Below, one piece after another: positions 52,892 to 61,821 of a DNA stretch of 64,000 bases. The DNA is from JBOCEF01 sp047610385. GTDB lineage: Bacteria > Pseudomonadota > Alphaproteobacteria > Rhodobacterales > Rhodobacteraceae. Position 1 is the stretch's first letter, and each line of letters begins with the position of its first letter. Under the pieces are notes generated by a model. The model was not told the DNA's origin, did no database searches, and worked only from the letters and a program-made list of their open reading frames with translations. The position numbers were made by a program, and so were the translations under genes. Location: positions 35,356-99,355 of the forward strand of contig JBLGAC010000009.1 in assembly GCA_047610385.1 (NCBI GenBank), written 5' to 3'.

Positions 52892-53932
52892 CGACCCAGG
52901 CGGCGCGACGACCCCTGCCGGGGCGGCGTCTCTGGTCTGGCCTGCGATTGCGAAAAACAGATCCCCAATAGCCCGTATGAATGGAATTTGGGCCTCACTG
53001 GCACGGCAACCTTTTTCGCACAAAAGCTCTCAGATCTAGATGGTTGGCGGTCGTGCCGGGTGCGTGAACGCCCCACTCTGATCCCGGATCGACCTGGCAG
53101 AGGACCTGCCGATGGTCCTTGAAACTGGGGGGCAGGCCCCGGCCACGCGTGCCAATCGGTGGATCTGATCACCAACCGCTGGACATGGTCCTTGGCAATC
53201 GGGGTGATGCCCGCGGTGCCTCGGGCAAGGGACCGCGTGGTCGCGCATTTTGGCGCGGTTCATCCTGTGGGTGTGATGGCTGCTGGTGACGGTTCAATAG
53301 CGGATCTGGCACCGCGCGGCGCAGTGCTCGCGGCCCCAGCCCCCGGTGCCTAGATGTTGCGACGGGCACCATTGACCATGGCGCCTAGCTGGCGATGCCC
53401 ACGGCACCGGTATTGCACGGATTTGACCATCGGGCAGGATGTGGGCATGTGGAAATCAAGCGCCTCCACCTTCGGTTCCAGCGCGCCGCCGCGGTAGGCA
53501 GATGATCGGCGGGCGCTTGATTTCTTTGCGCAATCTGGTCCATCAAAGCTGCGTCGAGCACGCGCAGCCCAGACGCGCTAGCAGCCCAGACGGGGTCCAC
53601 TCAAGCCAATCCGGCGAACCGATCAAGGACCGAGATAGGGGTGATCCCGGCCGCCCAACGGCGTTTGCGCGCCGGTGCCCCCAACCACGTCTGGATGCCC
53701 GTGGCCGAACGGCAGATAGGTCAGCGCGCTGAGCGCCAGCGCGAACCGCACGCCGCGCCGGTAAGGGGCTGTGATCCGCTGGTGATCCCAAAATTGTGCT
53801 GAAAGGCATGAATGCCTCCCGCATCTGGGCCCACTGCCTTGCTGCGCGCGATCAAAGTGATACGACAGGTCCAGCGATCCTTCGGTGCCGGATCGGGCCA
53901 TTGCGGTGCCCTGCGCCCGTCAGGGGATGAAA
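52892..53932. other. About 1 kb without a convincing gene
   Basis: Six-frame reading gives only short frames with Arg/Pro/His-rich composition typical of non-coding GC-rich DNA. The segments that look most protein-like (minus strand near 53160-53240 and 53620-53820, e.g. PYRRGVRFALALSALTYLPF) are broken by stops and have no recognisable start. It may be a decayed gene or former mobile element, but I cannot identify either. The promoter of the TauE-type gene should be at its right end. Confidence 0.45.
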
Positions 53933-54667
53933 ATGAGCCTTGAGATCCTGCTCGCCATCGCGGCCATCGCATTGGGTGGCATTTTGAAAGGTGCCACCGG
54001 GGCAGGGGCGCCGATCGTGGCGGTGCCGATCCTTGCCATGCTGTATGACGTGCCGATGGCGGTGACGGTGTTCGTGGTCCCGAACCTGTTGTCCAATGTC
54101 TGGCAGGGCTGGCACTATCGCGCGCATCGGTTGCCATGGCGCTTTGCTTGGGTGTTTGCCGGGGGCGGAGCCGCGGGATCGGTGGTTGGCACATGGATGC
54201 TGGCGCGGCTGCCGTCACCGGCGCTGCTGCTGCTGACGGCGGCGGCGGTGTTCATCTACATCGCGTTCCGGCTGATGCGGCCAGGCTGGCGGCTGGGCTA
54301 TGGGTTGGCGCAAAAACTGGCCCTGCCGGTGGGCGCGGTGGCGGGGGTGCTGCAAGGGGCGGCGGGGGTGTCGGCGCCGATCTCGCTCACGTTCCTCAAT
54401 GCCATGAAGCTGGACCGCGCGGCTTTCATCGCGACCGTATCGCTGTTCTTCGCGGGCATGAGCTGCGTGCAGATCCCCATGCTGGCCGGATACGGGTTTC
54501 TGACCCCGCTGCGGCTGGTTTATGGCTTTGGCGCGCTGGCGGTGATCATGGCTTTCATGCCGCTGGGCGCGGCGCTGGCAAGGCGGGTGTCGCGCCAGGC
54601 GTTTGATCGGCTGATCCTGTGCCTGCTGGCGCTGGTGGCGATCCGGCTTGCGTGGTCGGCGCTGTGA
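53933..54667 (+). CDS. TauE/SafE-family sulfite/anion exporter
   Basis: An integral membrane protein of about 244 residues with eight predicted helices in two related halves. The first half starts LEILLAIAAIALGGILKGATG.GAPIVAVPIL and the second has LPVGAVAGVLQGAAGVSAPI, the two G-x-G-AGAP/VSAPI motifs of the family. I chose the ATG at 53933, with AGGGG at good spacing; ATG 53927 is two codons earlier. Members export sulfite, sulfoacetate and other organic anions; the substrate here is unknown. A LysR gene follows on the same strand. Confidence 0.9.
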   Translation: MSLEILLAIAAIALGGILKGATGAGAPIVAVPILAMLYDVPMAVTVFVVPNLLSNVWQGWHYRAHRLPWRFAWVFAGGGAAGSVVGTWMLARLPSPALLLLTAAAVFIYIAFRLMRPGWRLGYGLAQKLALPVGAVAGVLQGAAGVSAPISLTFLNAMKLDRAAFIATVSLFFAGMSCVQIPMLAGYGFLTPLRLVYGFGALAVIMAFMPLGAALARRVSRQAFDRLILCLLALVAIRLAWSAL

Positions 54668-54711
54668 CGCGCGATTTGCGCTTGGGCACGTTGGGGGCAT
54701 AGGATCGGCCC

Positions 54712-55614
54712 ATGGCTTTCACGCTCAAGCAGCTCAGGTATTTCGTGGCGGTGGCGGAAAACGGCACCGTTTCAGGCGCAGCGCAGGCGTTGGCGATTTC
54801 CCAATCAACGGTCACCGAGGCGATCAAGGATCTTGAGGCTGATCTGGGCGTCGCGCTGTTTGACCGCCATCCGCGCGGGCTGACCGTGACCCATAAGGGC
54901 CACCAGTTCATGCGCCATGCGACCGGCATTCTGGCCAGCATCGCGGATGCGCGCGGGGCCTTTGACGACGAAGGCGGCCAGAACGCCGGACATCTGCACA
55001 TCGGCGCCACGTCGCTGGTGGCGGGCTATGTGCTGTCGGACATTCTGGCGCGGTATCGGCGGGCCAACCCGCAGGTGACCGTCAGCGCCCTTGAAGATAA
55101 CGGAGAGCATCTGGAACATCTGCTGGTGGGAGGAGAGCTGGATGTCGCTGTGATGGTCACGTCCAACCTGCGCGACCGCATGGCGCTGCAATCGGAAATT
55201 TTTGACGTCTCGCCCACCCAGTTGTGGCTGCCGATTGGCCATCGCCTTGCGACCCAGACCAGCATCGGCATCGAAGATCTGGCCGATGAGCCGATGATCA
55301 TGCTGACCGTCGATGAAATTGAGGCCGCGACCCGCAAGCTGCTGAACGCGTTCGGCACCCGCCCGCGGGTGGCGTTCCGCACCAGATCTGTTGAGGCGGT
55401 GCGCAGTCTTGTGGCCACCGGCGCCGGCGTCGCGCTGTTGCCTGAAATGGTGTACCGGCCGTGGTCGCTGGAAGGCGACCGGATCGTGTCGCGCGACATT
55501 TCGGGCGCGCTGCCGGTGGTGCAGGTGGGCGTGGTGTGGCGCAAAGGGGCACCGCTGTCGCGTGCGGCGCGCGATTTCATTGCCGTGGCGCAGGCACCGC
55601 GATTGCATCGCTGA
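54712..55614 (+). CDS. LysR-family transcriptional regulator
   Basis: A 300-residue regulator of normal length. The winged-helix N-terminus is TLKQLRYFVAVAENGTVSGA then AQALAISQSTVTEAIKDLEA, with FDRHPRGLTVTHKG closing the domain. The C-terminal effector domain begins LHIGATSLVAGYVLSDIL. It is followed by the polyamine-type ABC operon on the same strand, with two palindromes between them, so this operon is the likely target. Co-effector unknown. Confidence 0.94.
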   Translation: MAFTLKQLRYFVAVAENGTVSGAAQALAISQSTVTEAIKDLEADLGVALFDRHPRGLTVTHKGHQFMRHATGILASIADARGAFDDEGGQNAGHLHIGATSLVAGYVLSDILARYRRANPQVTVSALEDNGEHLEHLLVGGELDVAVMVTSNLRDRMALQSEIFDVSPTQLWLPIGHRLATQTSIGIEDLADEPMIMLTVDEIEAATRKLLNAFGTRPRVAFRTRSVEAVRSLVATGAGVALLPEMVYRPWSLEGDRIVSRDISGALPVVQVGVVWRKGAPLSRAARDFIAVAQAPRLHR

Positions 55615-55623
55615 TGCTGGGTA

Positions 55624-55663
55624 TCGGAATTTCCGATTACAGCCTTCTGACAATTGAAATTGT
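55624..55663 (+). promoter_or_regulatory. Two palindromes upstream of the polyamine transport operon, candidate LysR sites
   Basis: TCGGAA-T-TTCCGA (55624-55636) and ACAATT-GA-AATTGT (55650-55663) are perfect inverted repeats just after the lysR stop and 80-120 bp before the binding-protein gene. Dyads of this size fit LysR-type or other dimer operators. TTGAAA inside the second could double as a -35 element. Confidence 0.45.
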
Positions 55664-55743
55664 GATTTCGCGCAGCCCGTCTAGGGTCTGATGTCAGGAG
55701 GGCGCGTTCAAGCCGCCCCGTCTTTCAACAGGGATTTGATGCC

Positions 55744-56904
55744 ATGAAGCACGTATCGCGCGCATGCGCCTCCGCTCTCGCGCTGTTTGCCTATGCCGGA
55801 CCGGTTTTGGCGGTCGATATGGTGACTGCGCTTGGAACGCCTGAGGGCCAGGTCTCCATCGTCGCCTGGCCGGGGTATCTGGAGCGCGGCGAGACCGACC
55901 CGGCCTTTGACTGGATCACCGGGTTTGAAAAAAGCACCGGCTGCAAGGTCCAGATCAAAAGTGCCAACACCTCGGATGAAATGGTTGCGCTGATGAACGA
56001 AGGCGGGTTCGATCTGGTGACCGCGTCGGGGGATGCGTCGTTGCGGCTGGTGGCGGGCAAGCGCGTTCAGCCGATCAACACCGACCTGATCCCCAGCTGG
56101 TCCACGGTGGATGACCGCCTGAAGAACGCGCCGTGGCACACGGTGAACGGCACCCATTACGGGGTTCCCTACATGTGGGGCCCCAACGTGCTGATGTACA
56201 ACACTGAGGTGTTCGCTGAGCCGCCGACCAGCTGGTCCGTTGTGTTCAACGAGACCACCCTTTCCGACGGCAACACCAATTCGGGACGGGTGCAGGCCTA
56301 TGACGGCCCGATCCACATCGCGGACGCGGCCAATTACCTGATGACCCACCAGCCTGAGCTGGGGATCACCAGCCCCTATGAGCTGAACGAGGACCAATAC
56401 AAAGCCGCGCTTGATCTGCTGCGCGGGCAGCGCAAGCTGGTGTCGCGGTACTGGCATGACGCCTTCATCCAGATCGACGATTTCAAGAACGAAGGCGTGG
56501 TTGCGTCGGGGTCTTGGCCGTTTCAGGTGAACCTGCTCAAGGCCGATGGCGTGCCGGTGGCATCCACCATCCCCTCTGAGGGCGCGACCGGCTGGGCCGA
56601 CAGCACCATGATGCACGCGGATGCGGAAAACCCCACCTGCGCCTATCTGTGGATGGAGCATAGCCTTGCCTCCAACCTGCAAAGCGATCTGTCGGTCTGG
56701 TTCGGTGCCAACCCGGCGGTTCCGGCCGCCTGCACTGATGGGCGCGGAATGCAGACCAGCGATGGCTGCACCACCAACGGCATGGACGAATTCGCCCGGA
56801 TCAAGTTCTGGCAGACGCCCGTGTCAAAATGCGAGAGCCAGGGGACCTGCGTGCCCTATTACCGCTGGGTCTCGGACTATATCGGCGTGATCGGCGGACG
56901 CTGA
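55744..56904 (+). CDS. Polyamine-type ABC transporter substrate-binding protein (YdcS-like)
   Basis: A periplasmic solute-binding protein of 386 residues with signal peptide (ending VLA/VD). The mature start GQVSIVAWPGYLERGETDPA and the segments KSANTSDEMVALMNEGGFDL, VTASGDASLRL and YGVPYMWGPNVLMYNTEVF match YdcS/PotD-type proteins. Several cysteines near the C-terminus (NPTCAYLW, AACTDG, GCTTNG, KCESQGTCV) probably form disulfides. It opens an operon with ATPase, two permeases and aminobutyraldehyde dehydrogenase. Putrescine or a related amine is the likely ligand. Confidence 0.9.
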   Translation: MKHVSRACASALALFAYAGPVLAVDMVTALGTPEGQVSIVAWPGYLERGETDPAFDWITGFEKSTGCKVQIKSANTSDEMVALMNEGGFDLVTASGDASLRLVAGKRVQPINTDLIPSWSTVDDRLKNAPWHTVNGTHYGVPYMWGPNVLMYNTEVFAEPPTSWSVVFNETTLSDGNTNSGRVQAYDGPIHIADAANYLMTHQPELGITSPYELNEDQYKAALDLLRGQRKLVSRYWHDAFIQIDDFKNEGVVASGSWPFQVNLLKADGVPVASTIPSEGATGWADSTMMHADAENPTCAYLWMEHSLASNLQSDLSVWFGANPAVPAACTDGRGMQTSDGCTTNGMDEFARIKFWQTPVSKCESQGTCVPYYRWVSDYIGVIGGR

Positions 56905-56961
56905 GCCACCGCACTTGGCCCCGCCGCCCGTGTGCGGCGGGGCGCAACCAAAAGGCCTCCC

Positions 56962-57945
56962 ATGACCGCAGCTGTCACTTTTGCAGGCGTCTCGCGCCAT
57001 TACGGACCCGTGCGCGCGGTGGATTGCGTCGATCTGACGATCGAGGAAGGCGAGTTCTTCGCCATGCTCGGCCCGTCGGGATCGGGCAAGACCACCAGCC
57101 TGCGCCTGATTGCGGGGTTTGAACAACCGACCGCCGGGCACATCCGGATCTTCGGCGAAAACGTCGACCGTGTGCCGCCCTATCGGCGCAACGTGAACAC
57201 GGTGTTTCAAAATTACGCGCTGTTCCCGCATCTGAACGTCGCGGACAACGTCGCCTTTGGCCTGCGGGTCAAAGGCGTGTCGCGCAAGGACCGCGCGGTC
57301 GCGGCGCAGCGGGCGCTTGATATGGTGGAACTGGGCGATTTTGGTGCCCGCCGCGCCGGGCAATTGTCTGGCGGTCAGCGCCAGCGGGTCGCGCTTGCCC
57401 GCGCACTGGTGAATGAGCCGCGGGTGCTGCTGCTGGACGAACCGCTCGGCGCGTTGGACCTGAAGCTGCGCGAACAGATGCAGGACGAATTGCGCGGGTT
57501 GCAGCGCATGCTTGGCATTACCTTTGTGTTCGTCACCCATGACCAAGAAGAAGCGCTGTCCATGGCCGACCGCGTCGCGGTTTTTGCCGAAGGACGCGTG
57601 CGTCAGGTCGGCACGCCTCAGGAGATATATAACCGCCCCGCCACCCGCTTTGTGGCCGATTTCGTCGGGTCGTCAAACGTCATCTCCGCCGATTTTGCGG
57701 GCGTCGGCCCGGCGGGGGCATGGGCGTCGCTGCGCCCTGAAAACATCACCTTGGCTGAGGGTGGCCGCCCGGCGGTTGTCACGTCGCGCGCGTTTCTGGG
57801 CCGGGCCACCCGGCTGGGGCTGGACTGCGGCGGCCATGCGCTGACCGCCCTGATCCCGGCGGGGCAGGCAGCCCCTGAACCCGGTGCCCAAATCGCGGTG
57901 TCCTGGGCGCCCGAAGCGGTGCATGTCATGGGACCAGACGCATGA
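56962..57945 (+). CDS. Polyamine-type ABC transporter ATP-binding protein
   Basis: This ATPase powers the importer. It has 327 residues. Walker A is LGPSGSGKTTSLRLIAG, the signature is LSGGQRQRVALARALV, Walker B is VLLLDEPLGALD, and the H-loop is VTHDQEEALSMADR. A C-terminal TOBE-type domain (from about residue 240) is present, as in PotA. The ATG at 56962 starts the domain. It overlaps the next permease gene by 4 nt (ATGA). Confidence 0.95.
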   Translation: MTAAVTFAGVSRHYGPVRAVDCVDLTIEEGEFFAMLGPSGSGKTTSLRLIAGFEQPTAGHIRIFGENVDRVPPYRRNVNTVFQNYALFPHLNVADNVAFGLRVKGVSRKDRAVAAQRALDMVELGDFGARRAGQLSGGQRQRVALARALVNEPRVLLLDEPLGALDLKLREQMQDELRGLQRMLGITFVFVTHDQEEALSMADRVAVFAEGRVRQVGTPQEIYNRPATRFVADFVGSSNVISADFAGVGPAGAWASLRPENITLAEGGRPAVVTSRAFLGRATRLGLDCGGHALTALIPAGQAAPEPGAQIAVSWAPEAVHVMGPDA

Positions 57946-58883
57946 CGCCGCTTGCCATTTTCCCCGGGCGGGGCGGTGTGCTGGGCCGCGCGTCGGACTG
58001 GATCTGGCGCAATCCGGGGCGGTTTGTGCTGCTGATGGCGCTGCCCATCTCGCTCTGGCTCGGCATCGTTTATGTCGGGTCGTTGCTGGCGCTGCTGGTC
58101 CAGAGCTTTTTCTCCATCGACGAATTCAGCGGCATGATCGTGCGCGAATTCACCTTCAAAACCTATGGAGAGCTGCTGCGCCCGGTGAACCTGGACATCA
58201 TCGCGCGCACTGTGCTGATGGCCGCGGCGGTGACTGTGGCCGCCGCCGTGCTTGCGTTTCCCATCGCGTTCTATGCGGCGCGATACGCGCGCGGGCGGTG
58301 GAAGGCGCTGTTCTACATCGGCGTGATGCTGCCTTTGTGGTCGAGCTATCTGGTGAAAATCTACGCGTGGAAGCTGATCCTGGCGAAAGAGGGCATCTTG
58401 ACGTGGCTTTTTGCCAAACTGCATCTGACATGGGCGCTCGATGCCGTGTTGGCCACGCCGGTGATCGGCGGGAATTCGCTGTCGGTCAGCTATATCGGCA
58501 CGTTCCTGGTGTTTCTGTATGTCTGGCTGCCGTTCATGATCATCCCGCTGCAAGCGGCGCTGGAACGGGTGCCGAAAGACTTGTTGGAGGCCGCCGCTGA
58601 TCTGGGCGCCGCGCCGCGCCAAACCTTTCGCATGGTGCTGCTGCCGCTGGCGCTGCCGGGGGTGATCGCGGGGTCGATCTTCACGTTTTCCTTGACGCTG
58701 GGCGATTACATCATCCCGCAGATCATCGGATCGTCGCGGCTGTTCATCGGCCAAGCGGTCTATGCCCATCAGGGCACGGCGGGCAACATCCCGCTGGCCG
58801 CCGCCTTTACCGTGGTGCCGATTTTGATCATGGGCGTCTATCTGTGGGTTGCCAAACGGAAGGGGGCTTTCGATGCGCTCTGA
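57942..58883 (+). CDS. Polyamine-type ABC transporter permease (PotB-like)
   Basis: An inner-membrane permease of 313 residues with six predicted helices. The ATPase-contact loop is DLLEAAADLGAAPRQTFRMVLLPLALPGVIAG, the EAA motif of the binding-protein-dependent transport family. It starts inside the ATPase gene's stop (ATGA), and its end overlaps the next permease by 11 nt. PotB-like by order. Confidence 0.93.
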   Translation: MTPLAIFPGRGGVLGRASDWIWRNPGRFVLLMALPISLWLGIVYVGSLLALLVQSFFSIDEFSGMIVREFTFKTYGELLRPVNLDIIARTVLMAAAVTVAAAVLAFPIAFYAARYARGRWKALFYIGVMLPLWSSYLVKIYAWKLILAKEGILTWLFAKLHLTWALDAVLATPVIGGNSLSVSYIGTFLVFLYVWLPFMIIPLQAALERVPKDLLEAAADLGAAPRQTFRMVLLPLALPGVIAGSIFTFSLTLGDYIIPQIIGSSRLFIGQAVYAHQGTAGNIPLAAAFTVVPILIMGVYLWVAKRKGAFDAL

Positions 58884-59679
58884 TCGCGCGCCCATGGGGC
58901 TGAAAATCGCCGCGGGGCTGGGCTTGCTGTTCCTGCACATCCCGATCCTGCTGATTTTCGTCTATGCCTTCACCACTGAGGAAGCGAGCTTTCAGTGGCC
59001 ACCCCCTGGCCTGACCACCAAATGGTTTGCGGTCACGCTGGGGCGCACGGATGTCTGGCAGGCGATGGGGCTGTCGCTGAAGGTGGCGGCGATTTCCACG
59101 ATCATCGCGATGATCCTTGGCACCCTGACCGCCGCGGCGGTGTCGCGGTCCAAATTCTTCGGGCGAGAGACGATTTCCCTGCTGGTGATCCTGCCGATCG
59201 CGCTGCCGGGCATCATCACCGGCATCTCGCTGCGCAGTGCGTTCAACTTGATGGACATACCGTTTTCCACTTGGACCATCGTTCTGGGCCACGCGACCTT
59301 CTGCATCGTGATCGTCTACAACAATGCGGTGGCGCGGTTCCGGCGTATGTCGGGGTCGCTCATCGATGCGGCGATGGATCTGGGCGCGGACGGGTTCCAG
59401 ACCTTCCGGCTGGTGATCCTGCCCAACATCAGCACTGCGCTGCTGGCGGGGGGCATGCTGGCCTTTGCACTTTCTTTCGATGAGGTGATCGTCACCACCT
59501 TCACCGCCGGGCAGCAGACCACCTTGCCGATCTGGATGCTTGAAGAACTGGTGCGCCCGCGCCAGCGCCCGGTGACCAACGTGGTCGCGATGTTCGTGGT
59601 GCTGATGACCATCTTGCCGATTTTCGCCGCCTATCGCCTGACCCGCGGCACCGAAGACATCGCCGGTCAGGACAAATGA
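58873..59679 (+). CDS. Polyamine-type ABC transporter permease (PotC-like)
   Basis: The second permease, 268 residues, with six predicted helices (LKIAAGLGLLFLHIPILLIF first). The EAA loop reads SLIDAAMDLGADGFQTFRLV then ILPNIS. I chose the ATG at 58873, with AGGGGG 7 nt upstream; an upstream ATG would overlap far into the previous gene. Together with the PotB-like permease it forms the transmembrane heterodimer. Confidence 0.93.
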   Translation: MRSDRAPMGLKIAAGLGLLFLHIPILLIFVYAFTTEEASFQWPPPGLTTKWFAVTLGRTDVWQAMGLSLKVAAISTIIAMILGTLTAAAVSRSKFFGRETISLLVILPIALPGIITGISLRSAFNLMDIPFSTWTIVLGHATFCIVIVYNNAVARFRRMSGSLIDAAMDLGADGFQTFRLVILPNISTALLAGGMLAFALSFDEVIVTTFTAGQQTTLPIWMLEELVRPRQRPVTNVVAMFVVLMTILPIFAAYRLTRGTEDIAGQDK

Positions 59680-59704
59680 CGCCGCCAAACGGGAGCCGAA
59701 ACCA

Positions 59705-61129
59705 ATGAACACCAAAATGCTGATCGGATCCGCGCTTGTCGCGGGGCAGGAGACTGAGGAAAAAGTCCTCAACCCCCGGACCGGAGAGATGATCGTCTCG
59801 TTGCCCGAAGCGTCGCTGGCGCAGGTGGATCAGGCGGTGGAGGCAGCGGATAAGGCCTTTGTGGCTTGGTCGCGCACCTCCCCGGCTGAACGCGCCGGGA
59901 TGCTGCTGAAGATCGCTGACCGGATCGAAGCGAATGCAGACGCCCTCGCGGCCCTGGAGGCGCTGAATTGCGGCAAGCCGGGCCATCTGGCACTGGGCGA
60001 TGAACTGCCCGCCGTGGTCGATTGCTTCCGGTTCTTCGCAGGTGCCGTGCGCTGCATGCAAGCGCCGGCGGCGGGGGAATATCTGACCGGGTTCACGTCA
60101 ATGGTGCGGCGCGACCCGATCGGGGTGATCGCGTCGATTGCGCCGTGGAATTATCCGCTGATGATGATGGCGTGGAAAATCGCGCCTGCGATTGCCGCGG
60201 GCAACACGGTGGTGTTCAAGCCGTCGGAGCAGACCCCGCTGACGGCGCTGAAAATGGCAGAGATTTTCGCCGATATCCTGCCCGAGGGCGTGGTCAACAT
60301 CGTGCTGGGGCGCGGCGAAACCGTCGGCGCGGCGTTGATCAACCATCCCAAAGTGGTGATGATCTCAATCACCGGCGACGTGGCCACCGGCAAAAAGGTG
60401 CTGGAGGCCGCGACCCGCACCGTCAAACGCACCCATCTGGAACTGGGCGGCAAGGCGCCGGTGATCATCTTTGACGATGCGGACATCGACGCCGCGGTAG
60501 AGGGCATCCGTGCCTTTGGCTATTACAATGCCGGGCAGGATTGCACCGCCGCGTGCCGCATCTATGCACAGGCCGGGATCCATGACCGCTTTGTGGCGGC
60601 GCTTTCGGAGGCGGTGTCGACGATCGCCTATGGACAGGCCGATGACGGCACCAACGAAATCGGCCCGCTGATTTCGCCGCGCCAGCGCGACCGGGTCGCC
60701 AGCTTTGTCGAGCGCGCGCGCGAGGCCAGCCACATTGAGATCACCGCCGGGGGCACGGCGCCGGACGGCCCGGGGTTCTATTACGCCCCCACCGTCATCG
60801 CGGGTGCCTTGCAGACCGACGAAATCGTGCGCCGGGAGGTGTTCGGGCCGGTGGTCTCAGTCACCAAGTTCGAGGACGCCGACCAGGCGGTCACCTGGGC
60901 CAATGACAGCATCTATGGGCTGGCATCCTCGGTCTGGACCGGCAATGCAGGGCAGGGCATGGCGGTGGCGGCGCGGCTGCAATACGGCTGCACTTGGATC
61001 AACACCCATTTCATGCTGACCACAGAAATGCCCCATGGCGGCATGAAGCAATCGGGCTATGGCAAGGACATGTCGGGCTACGCGCTTGAGGACTATTCAG
61101 TCGTGCGCCATGTGATGATCGCGCACTAA
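59705..61129 (+). CDS. patD: Aminobutyraldehyde dehydrogenase (PatD/YdcW-like)
   Basis: An NAD(P)-dependent aldehyde dehydrogenase of 474 residues. The catalytic Cys is in NAGQDCTAACRIY, the general base Glu in THLELGGKAPVI, and the cofactor region includes SITGDVATGKK. It ends the ABC operon 25 nt after the last permease. That order (binding protein, ATPase, two permeases, dehydrogenase) is that of YdcSTUVW, in which the enzyme oxidises 4-aminobutyraldehyde from putrescine to GABA. Other aminoaldehydes are possible. Confidence 0.92.
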   Translation: MNTKMLIGSALVAGQETEEKVLNPRTGEMIVSLPEASLAQVDQAVEAADKAFVAWSRTSPAERAGMLLKIADRIEANADALAALEALNCGKPGHLALGDELPAVVDCFRFFAGAVRCMQAPAAGEYLTGFTSMVRRDPIGVIASIAPWNYPLMMMAWKIAPAIAAGNTVVFKPSEQTPLTALKMAEIFADILPEGVVNIVLGRGETVGAALINHPKVVMISITGDVATGKKVLEAATRTVKRTHLELGGKAPVIIFDDADIDAAVEGIRAFGYYNAGQDCTAACRIYAQAGIHDRFVAALSEAVSTIAYGQADDGTNEIGPLISPRQRDRVASFVERAREASHIEITAGGTAPDGPGFYYAPTVIAGALQTDEIVRREVFGPVVSVTKFEDADQAVTWANDSIYGLASSVWTGNAGQGMAVAARLQYGCTWINTHFMLTTEMPHGGMKQSGYGKDMSGYALEDYSVVRHVMIAH

Positions 61130-61185
61130 CGCGGGACACCCGATCTATGCCTTGCGCACAGGTCTTTCGCATGTGAATGGGATTA

Positions 61186-61215
61186 CACCCCGCCTGAATT
61201 TGTTTGGGCGGGGTG
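61186..61215 (+). terminator. Hairpin after the polyamine operon
   Basis: CACCCCGCC pairs with GGCGGGGTG over a 12-nt loop; only CCATTCTT follows, so the terminator is weak. Confidence 0.5.
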
Positions 61216-61253
61216 CCATTCTTGGCTTTGCATCCTGAAATGAGAGATCTGAC

Positions 61254-61772
61254 ATGCGCTTTATTTTTGCCATTCTCGTCGCCGCCACCTTAAGCGCCTG
61301 CGCCAGTGGCGCGCGGCCGGTTGCGATGATCTCCGGCACCACGCCGGGGATGGCTGACATCCGGGACGAATTCGTCGTCGCCTCAGTCACTGGCGGCGAA
61401 GAAACCAGCCCGATGTGGGTCTCAAAAGTGTCCAGCGATGACTTCAAGCAGGCGCTGATCGCATCGTTGCAGCGCGCAGGGGCCTATGACCCGAGCTCAG
61501 GGTTGAAGATATCGGCGGAGCTGATCTCGTTGGAGCAGCCGCTGCTGGGTATTTCGATGACCGTGACGCCGACGGTTGATTACACCATCGTTGATGCGGC
61601 CGGTGCCACGGTGCTGTCCGAACGGGTGGTCTCGCCGTTCACAGCCCAATTCTCGGACTCGTTCCTTGCGGTGGAGCGCCTGAGGTTGGCCAATGAAGGC
61701 GCGATCCGCGAGAACATCCGCCAGTTCCTTGCGCTGTTGTCGCTCGGCGATTTCAGCGTGCCGACCAGCTGA
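61254..61772 (+). CDS. Lipoprotein of unknown function
   Basis: The 172-residue protein has a lipoprotein signal (MRFIFAILVAATLSAC) with lipobox LSAC and Cys16 as the lipidation site. The mature domain is mixed alpha/beta: FKQALIASLQRAGAYD then GLKISAELISLEQPLLGISM and VDYTIVDAAGATVLSERVVS. This fits YajG-like or other small periplasmic lipoproteins, but I do not recognise a named family. It stands alone between the polyamine operon and the convergent tct genes. A TGAGAG ribosome site precedes the ATG. Confidence 0.75.
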   Translation: MRFIFAILVAATLSACASGARPVAMISGTTPGMADIRDEFVVASVTGGEETSPMWVSKVSSDDFKQALIASLQRAGAYDPSSGLKISAELISLEQPLLGISMTVTPTVDYTIVDAAGATVLSERVVSPFTAQFSDSFLAVERLRLANEGAIRENIRQFLALLSLGDFSVPTS

Positions 61773-61821
61773 GCGGCCAAAGCAAAGGGGCGGCGCCGAT
61801 CGGCACCGTCCCTGTTTCGCA

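Noticed and set aside
53385..53824. Minus-strand fragments that might be a transposase remnant
   Set aside because: No DDE motif, terminal inverted repeat or target duplication could be found.
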